Shown here in pieces: positions 5,750-8,080 of a DNA stretch of 8,080 bases. The notes below the pieces were generated by a model, which had not been told where the DNA came from, did not search any database, and was given only the letters and a program-made list of their open reading frames with translations. The position numbers and the translations under genes are program-made. The stretch comes from Alphaproteobacteria bacterium (GTDB lineage: Bacteria > Pseudomonadota > Alphaproteobacteria > Micavibrionales > UBA2020), in NCBI GenBank assembly GCA_018971405.1, contig JAGXAX010000060.1:1-8080 (forward strand), in the 5' to 3' direction. Positions within the stretch are counted from its first letter, which is position 1. Each line of letters opens with the position of its first letter.

Positions 5750-6427
5750 TCAGCCCCGCACAAGGCGGACAGAGAGATAGGCGCCCTTGCCGACCGGGCC
5801 GCCTTTGCCGTCCGTCAGGCACTTGGTGCGCGCGCAAAGGCCGAAGCCGTCGTTCGTGGACGACCAGTGTTCCGTGTGCCAGTTCTCGTTGAGTCCGGTG
5901 ATCTTGGCGCGGTTGTTGAAGATCTGCTCGAGTTCGCGCTCCGAGGGCAGGCGTGCGCCGAACTGTCCCTTGCGGCGCAGTTCCGCGGCGATCTTGTTGC
6001 CTTTTCTCCACGACATGATGCCGGAATCCTTCGGCGCGACATAGAGCGGCCTGCCGGTGTCGACCGAAGGGCCGATGTAGATCCAGTCGTCGGCATTGCC
6101 ACCGGCGTCTTGCGGCAAGGGCTTGCTGAGGATCTTGCTGTCCGCTGCGGTGATGACGAGATGGCCGTCGGCGGCCTGCTCGATGCGCACGCCGTTCAAA
6201 ACGGCGCCGTTGAAATCCTGGCGGAGGTTGAAGGATATTCCGCCGGCAGAGGTTTCCACGGCGGCGCCCGCTTTCACCTCGATGGCTTGATTGGTGTAGG
6301 CGGTGACTGTCTTGCCGTCGGCGCTGACTTCGACCTTGTTTTTGCCGAGAGTCAGGATGCTCGTTTCTGCGCCGATGGCGAGGAAGGCTTCGCTTTTCTT
6401 TGCGTTTTTCGTTTTGGTTCTGGCCAT
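5750..6427 (-). CDS. DUF1566-like (Lcl C-terminal type) protein with beta-rich N-terminal region
   Basis: A 225-residue protein. Residues 1-14 are basic (MARTKTKNAKK...) with no signal peptide or membrane segment, so it is probably cytoplasmic. Residues about 15-105 show short alternating hydrophobic strands (SILTLGKNKVEVSADGKTVT and similar), suggesting a beta-rich repeat fold. Residues about 114-225 resemble the DUF1566/Lcl_C family: IYIGPSVDTGRPLYVAPKDSG, then a W-x-x-G-N-K-I-A-A-E-L helix, ARLPSERELEQIFNNRA (158-174), HWSSTND (187-193) and the terminal YLSVRLVRG. This fold is related to C-type-lectin and formylglycine-enzyme folds and its role in bacteria is mostly unknown. The start at 6427 has AAAGGAAA (complement of 6435-6442) 7 bases upstream; an upstream ATG at 6529 lies in AT-rich promoter-like sequence and is rejected. 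The domain call is from motif memory. Confidence 0.7.
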   Translation of the reverse strand: MARTKTKNAKKSEAFLAIGAETSILTLGKNKVEVSADGKTVTAYTNQAIEVKAGAAVETSAGGISFNLRQDFNGAVLNGVRIEQAADGHLVITAADSKILSKPLPQDAGGNADDWIYIGPSVDTGRPLYVAPKDSGIMSWRKGNKIAAELRRKGQFGARLPSERELEQIFNNRAKITGLNENWHTEHWSSTNDGFGLCARTKCLTDGKGGPVGKGAYLSVRLVRG

Positions 6428-6710
6428 GATGTTGTTTCCTTTCGTTAAAATTCCGGGCGAGGTTTTGTTGTCTATGTTAAATATGTTACCAGCACTGGCA
6501 CGGTAATTTATTTTATGTAATGTAGTCAAGCAAAAGATTTGAAAAAACGGAAGCGCGACAGCAGGCCGGAGATACGCTTTTTATAAATCATTTCAATTAA
6601 ATAGAATAATCACCTTTTGCGATTAATTACCATATTGACAAAATCCCCTTAATACAATAAGTTATCTATTATAAAAAATTAACGCATACATATATTTACT
6701 CAGGGGGTTC
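6428..6710. other. AT-rich divergent intergenic region
   Basis: These 283 bases separate the - strand DUF1566-like gene from the + strand pair starting at 6711 and should hold both promoters. Contents seen are an inverted repeat TTACC (6486-6490) / GGTAA (6502-6506) with a CCAG-CA-CTGG dyad (6489-6498) inside it, a TTGACT -35-like box on the - strand (6529-6524) without a well-spaced -10 box, an AAGCG/CGCTT inverted repeat (6551-6555, 6575-6579) followed by a T-run, and the + strand promoter at 6635-6663. No open frame in it looks coding. Confidence 0.6.
6635..6663 (+). promoter_or_regulatory. Promoter candidate for the 6711-8080 operon
   Basis: A perfect TTGACA -35 box (6635-6640) is followed after 17 bases by TAAGTT (6658-6663), which keeps the three most conserved -10 positions (T, A and final T) but matches only 3/6. 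The start would be near 6670, about 41 bases before the ATG at 6711. The surrounding sequence is AT-rich, so other -10 boxes are possible. Confidence 0.4.
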
Positions 6711-7019
6711 ATGGCTGATACAGGCGAAAAAACGCGAGAATCGCTGCAACAGGTCGAGGCGGTTTTTACGCCCGGGCGCCTGCGCGACAAATGCGACGAG
6801 ATGCGGCGCCTGCGCGAAACGGGCGCGACGCGGCTTTTCGAGGGCGCCGTGCGCTGGAGTGTGATGCTGACCGACCACGACAAGCGGCTGCGGGGCGAGT
6901 CCGAGAGCCTCGACGCGGCGTTCGGCGACATGGCGCGCTGCCTTGATCTTCTGGCAGATGACCATGGCGAGGAAACGCCGGTGGTCTGCGCCATCGCGCA
7001 AGCGGGAGACGGTGCATGA
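6711..7019 (+). CDS. Small hypothetical helical protein, first gene of an operon
   Basis: I do not recognise this 102-residue protein. It is strongly charged and mostly helical, for example RLRDKCDEMRRLRETGATRL (residues 23-42), with no membrane segment, signal peptide or cofactor motif; it has three cysteines (28, 77 and 93). The start follows CAGGGGG at 6701-6707, a plausible ribosome binding site 3 bases before the ATG. Its TGA stop overlaps the ATG of the next gene in ATGA (7016-7019), so the two are co-translated and probably act together. Base composition matches the GC-rich host genes. It could be an accessory or partner of the larger downstream protein. It is accepted as real because of the ribosome binding site, coding-like third-position GC and tight coupling. 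Confidence 0.7.
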   Translation: MADTGEKTRESLQQVEAVFTPGRLRDKCDEMRRLRETGATRLFEGAVRWSVMLTDHDKRLRGESESLDAAFGDMARCLDLLADDHGEETPVVCAIAQAGDGA

Positions 7020-8080
7020 CCGCGGTGTCCGGAGAAAAGCAAGCCCTTGCCACAAGGCTGTCGCAGGAAACGGTGCGGCAGTTGCACAAGAAGTTCAACG
7101 ATGCGCTGGAAGCGAAGGCGCGCAAGACGCTGCCGCAGGGCGCGGCCGGCGATGCTGCCTTGCTCGAAGCGCTGAAATCGCTTCAGGTCGAGGCCGTGCG
7201 CAAGGGCGTGACGCTCAAGGCGGACGCGCTGGCGGCGCTGGCGGCGGCGGGAACGGCGGCAGTCGACCTGCAAAGGGAGAAAATCGAATCGCAGGTGCAT
7301 GCGCGCTCGTCCAGATGGAGCCTCTACCGCTCGCCGCGTTTTTCAGCGCGGCAGGAGCGGCAGATCGCCGCGGCGGCGGAAAAGCGGAGCGACGACGCTC
7401 AGGTCGAAAAGGCCTTCAACGGCGAAGACAGGATTTATCTCCGCCTCGACGACGCGACGCAGGTGTCGGAAACGCAGAAGAAGATCGCGGCCTGTCTCGC
7501 GTCAGGCGGATACCGCATTACCGATTACAATAAGGGCTACGCCACCGACGCCGCCGGCAAGCAGCAATTCAAGATCGGCAAGCTGCTGAAGGACGACGCT
7601 GCGCTTTACAAGGCCTTCGTGGATGATTCCGACCGCGGTCTAAGCAACCTGCTGATGGTCATCTCGCGCGACCCCATGGACATCGCCCGCATGTCGACCG
7701 GCCGCCCGTGGAGCTCCTGCATGGGGTCTGGCGGGTTCAACTGGCGGTTCGTGCCGCGCGACATCCGCAAGGGGTCGCTCGTGGCGTATCTCGTTTCGGA
7801 GAAGGACCCTGACATCGTCACTCCGCTTTCGCGCATCCTGATCAAGCCTTTCGGCAGTGAAAAGACCGGCCTGCTGACCGCCGTTGCGCGCATGGTTTTC
7901 GGGCGAAAAAGCGCCGCGGCGGAAAGAATATACGTGCCGTACAAGCCGTTTGGCCTGCGCAATCCGGCGTTCGTCGCGGCGGTTGGCGATTTCGCCGAGA
8001 AAAACCTCAACGCCGGAAAGACCGGCGACTTCTGGCTGGTCTCCGGCCTTTATCCCGACAGGAAGAGCCGCCATGTCGTG
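7016..8080 (+). CDS. Uncharacterised protein with MST-G-R-P-W-S-S-C-M motif, partial (3' end outside window)
   Basis: The frame starting at ATG 7016 is open for 355 codons to the last base of the window, so the stop lies beyond it. The start is inside the ATGA overlap with the preceding small gene. Residues about 1-110 are helical and Ala/Lys/Glu-rich, with no signal peptide or transmembrane segment. A globular part follows. It contains RIYLRLDD, then GYRITDYNKGYAT and FKIGKLLKDD, then LLMVISRDPMDIARMSTGRP (residues 212-231) running directly into WSSCMGSGG (232-240). KGSLVAYLVSEKD (252-264) and PLSRILIKPF (270-279) come after that. The pattern D-P-x-D-I-A-x-M-S-T-x-R-x-W-x-S-C-M looks like a conserved family core, and I have an impression of similar uncharacterised phage-type proteins. 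I cannot name a family or function. Cys235, Arg230 and Trp232 would be the residues to watch. Confidence 0.85.
   Translation, partial: MTAVSGEKQALATRLSQETVRQLHKKFNDALEAKARKTLPQGAAGDAALLEALKSLQVEAVRKGVTLKADALAALAAAGTAAVDLQREKIESQVHARSSRWSLYRSPRFSARQERQIAAAAEKRSDDAQVEKAFNGEDRIYLRLDDATQVSETQKKIAACLASGGYRITDYNKGYATDAAGKQQFKIGKLLKDDAALYKAFVDDSDRGLSNLLMVISRDPMDIARMSTGRPWSSCMGSGGFNWRFVPRDIRKGSLVAYLVSEKDPDIVTPLSRILIKPFGSEKTGLLTAVARMVFGRKSAAAERIYVPYKPFGLRNPAFVAAVGDFAEKNLNAGKTGDFWLVSGLYPDRKSRHVV

Noticed and set aside
6496..6511. Possible sigma-54 promoter, because TGGCACG (6496-6502) is a perfect -24 element and a sigma-54 activator is encoded in the window
   Set aside because: At the right distance the -12 element reads TTTAT instead of TTGCW; the essential GC is missing, and the nearest + strand start codon is about 200 bases away.
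6428..6529. Longer N-terminus for the DUF1566-like protein starting at 6529
   Set aside because: The added codons come from AT-rich intergenic sequence; the ATG at 6427 has a good ribosome binding site at proper spacing.
6943..7589. Open frames 6943-7533 and 7299-7589 on the + strand
   Set aside because: They are Arg/Ala-rich shadows of the real frame that starts at 7016 and stays open to the window end; they lack ribosome binding sites and sensible protein composition.
1..8080. CRISPR arrays, insertion sequences and transposases
   Set aside because: No regularly spaced repeats, no transposase-like frame and no long terminal inverted repeats were seen.

Overview
The window looks like chromosomal DNA of a GC-rich alphaproteobacterium. 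I infer this from the Bax inhibitor-1 protein of alphaproteobacterial type, the tRNA-Ala(GGC) with an encoded CCA end, and the general gene style. No species-level marker is present. The stretch from about 2270 to 3880, plus the 6430-6710 gap, is visibly more AT-rich than the rest.

Left part (1-2112, + strand): the 3' end of an FtsX-like ABC permease is followed by a promoter and a Bax inhibitor-1 family membrane protein. Then comes a short sigma-54-type AAA+ activator without a sensor domain. A strong GAAA-capped hairpin with a T5 tail lies between the last two. It overlaps the ribosome binding site and start codon of the activator, so it can act both as terminator and as translational lock.

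Middle (2113-3941): a tRNA-Ala(GGC) gene with its own promoter and terminator is followed by a short non-coding stretch with nested inverted repeats. On the - strand lies a two-gene ArsR-AHSA1 cassette: a repressor and a tandem two-domain START/AHSA1 protein, overlapping by 17 bases. Palindromic operator candidates sit on its promoter. The cassette has lower GC than its neighbours and may have been acquired.

Right-middle (3942-5725, - strand): a YadG/YadH-type ABC-2 exporter, with ATPase and permease genes coupled by a 4-base ATGA overlap. A bidirectional terminator hairpin precedes it. The first genes of this operon and of the ArsR operon lack a clear Shine-Dalgarno sequence and could be leaderless.

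Right end (5750-8080): a cytoplasmic DUF1566-like protein on the - strand is separated by a 283-base AT-rich region from a divergent + strand pair. The pair is a small helical orphan protein (6711-7019) and a long open frame that starts at 7016 and runs off the window (355 codons seen). I cannot assign the second protein to a named family. It has a striking motif centred on MSTGRPWSSCM and is the best candidate here for something undescribed.
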